Source: Mariniphaga sediminis (lineage in GTDB: Bacteria; Bacteroidota; Bacteroidia; Bacteroidales; Prolixibacteraceae). From it: DNA of 64,000 bases. This document shows positions 63,283 to 64,000 of this stretch, in pieces. Location: contig NZ_QWET01000012.1 in assembly GCF_003573545.1 (NCBI RefSeq), positions 97,055-161,054 of the forward strand, read 5' to 3'. The notes below the pieces were generated by a model that was not told where the DNA came from, made no database searches, and worked only from the letters and a program-made list of their open reading frames with translations. Every line of letters starts with the position of its first letter. Positions within the stretch are counted from its first letter, which is position 1. Position numbers and translations under genes: made by a program.

Positions 63283-64000
63283 ATGAAAGCAAAAAATTTC
63301 ACCAGAAGAAAATTTGTAGGGACTGTCTCTGCCAGTACCCTTGGGGCAGTAGCAATAGGTAGTATCCCTGCATTTGGGGCAACAAAAACAAGTAATAAGC
63401 TGGCCATCCTGGGCGGCAACCCGGTGCGTCAAAATAAAAGCTGGCCCGATTGGCCCTATGTCGATAAAAATGTAATGGATTCCATTGAAAAAACAACACA
63501 AAGCGGTATTTGGTGCCGTATCCAGTCAAAAGACGGAACGGTACCTACTTTTGAAAAAGAGTATGCCCGGATGATGGGTGTCACCCGCTGTGTGGCAGTG
63601 GGCTCAGGAACCCAGGCTCTCCACACGGCTGTGGAAGCCCTCGGACTGGGGCCCGGCGACGAGGTAATCACCTCTCCCTATACCGACCCCGGTACCATTG
63701 CCGCCATCCTTTCGGCCAGGGCACTGCCCGTGCTTGCTGACATTGACCGTTATTCATTCCAGGTAGACCCCGACGATGTGGAACGCAGGATTACAAAAAA
63801 TACCAAAGCCATTATGCCGGTGCACATGATGGGGCAACCTGCCGATTTGGACCGCTTCCTGCAAATTGCCCGCAAGTACAACCTCTTTCTCATTGAAGAT
63901 GCCTGCCAGGCACACTTTGCAAAGTTCCGCGGTAAAATGCTTGGCTCAATTGGCGACATCGGATGTTTCAGCCACCAGTCCTCCAAAGTAATCTCATGTG
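63283..64000 (+). CDS. DegT/DnrJ/EryC1/StrS aminotransferase with Tat-like signal (partial)
   Basis: The frame is open from ATG 63283 to the window end (239 complete codons). MKAKNFTRRKFVGTVSASTL is a twin-arginine-like signal followed by AVAIGSIPAFGA. The DegT/AHBA-synthase fold follows: GVTRCVAVGSGTQALHTAVE (cofactor pocket), VITSPYTDPGTIAAILSARA, and IGCFSHQSSKVIS with the PLP-binding Lys region. Such enzymes transaminate keto sugars. Periplasmic export of a PLP aminotransferase is unusual but recurs in Bacteroidota and Planctomycetes loci. The C-terminus lies beyond the window. Confidence 0.85.
   Translation, partial: MKAKNFTRRKFVGTVSASTLGAVAIGSIPAFGATKTSNKLAILGGNPVRQNKSWPDWPYVDKNVMDSIEKTTQSGIWCRIQSKDGTVPTFEKEYARMMGVTRCVAVGSGTQALHTAVEALGLGPGDEVITSPYTDPGTIAAILSARALPVLADIDRYSFQVDPDDVERRITKNTKAIMPVHMMGQPADLDRFLQIARKYNLFLIEDACQAHFAKFRGKMLGSIGDIGCFSHQSSKVISC

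Overview
The window comes from a Bacteroidota genome. The evidence is a SusC/SusD pair with an FecR-type anti-sigma gene, many Tat and lipoprotein signal sequences, almost no Shine-Dalgarno sequences, AT-rich intergenic DNA, and Bacteroidota-type IS fragments. Several anaerobe-type genes, including a cluster of NifX-like proteins with two ferredoxin-containing MinD-type ATPases, point to an anaerobic or facultative polysaccharide degrader, perhaps of the Marinilabiliales. That placement is inference.

Layout. 1-360: the end of an ISL3/ISAon1-like transposase between two same-direction copies of a terminal repeat, then tRNA-Asp. 0.5-8.7 kb: mostly single genes (calcineurin-like phosphatase, a NUDIX-type regulator next to a striking inverted repeat, a Tat-type sugar isomerase, a SirB1-like protein, a nucleoside phosphorylase, a cytosolic GH16-fold protein with a long helical repeat region, a YhcH lipoprotein). 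9.1-16.5 kb: a Tat-exported putative TIM-barrel protein, a glycosyltransferase overlapping a membrane protein gene, an M16 protease and a HAD phosphatase. 16.6-21.5 kb: a tight minus-strand operon encoding a GntR regulator, an MFS transporter, a UroD-like protein and a secreted Gfo/Idh/MocA oxidoreductase. 21.8-30.3 kb: an unrecognised 231-aa protein, a 1681-aa repeat protein built on a 399-bp tandem repeat, an NhaC antiporter and a TPR lipoprotein. 30.5-34.2 kb: an HlyD protein and a C39-peptidase ABC exporter with no visible substrate peptide.

34.4-44.5 kb is a same-strand sugar-acid cluster: LacI-type regulator, mannonate-oxidoreductase-like SDR, Gfo/Idh/MocA, PfkB kinase, LarA-like nickel-pincer racemase/epimerase, a second Gfo/Idh/MocA, PdxB, a broken GIY-YIG cassette flanked by palindromes, and 6-phosphogluconate dehydrogenase. 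Read together they suggest that a C2-epimerising LarA homologue links mannonate to gluconate, which is then phosphorylated and decarboxylated by Gnd. This is a hypothesis. After a decayed IS (44.6-45.2 kb) comes an orange-protein-like metal-cluster assembly locus (45.4-49.4 kb), then an omega-amidase and carB on the other strand.

53.8 kb to the end: an FecR/SusC/SusD locus without an adjacent sigma factor. Its fecR leader contains two mutually exclusive hairpins, the second a perfect intrinsic terminator. Downstream lie a ceramidase-like protein, a propeller-like lipoprotein and the start of a DegT-family aminotransferase with a Tat-like signal, cut by the window end. Small intercistronic RNA hairpins at 39.0 and 60.3 kb may tune expression within their operons.
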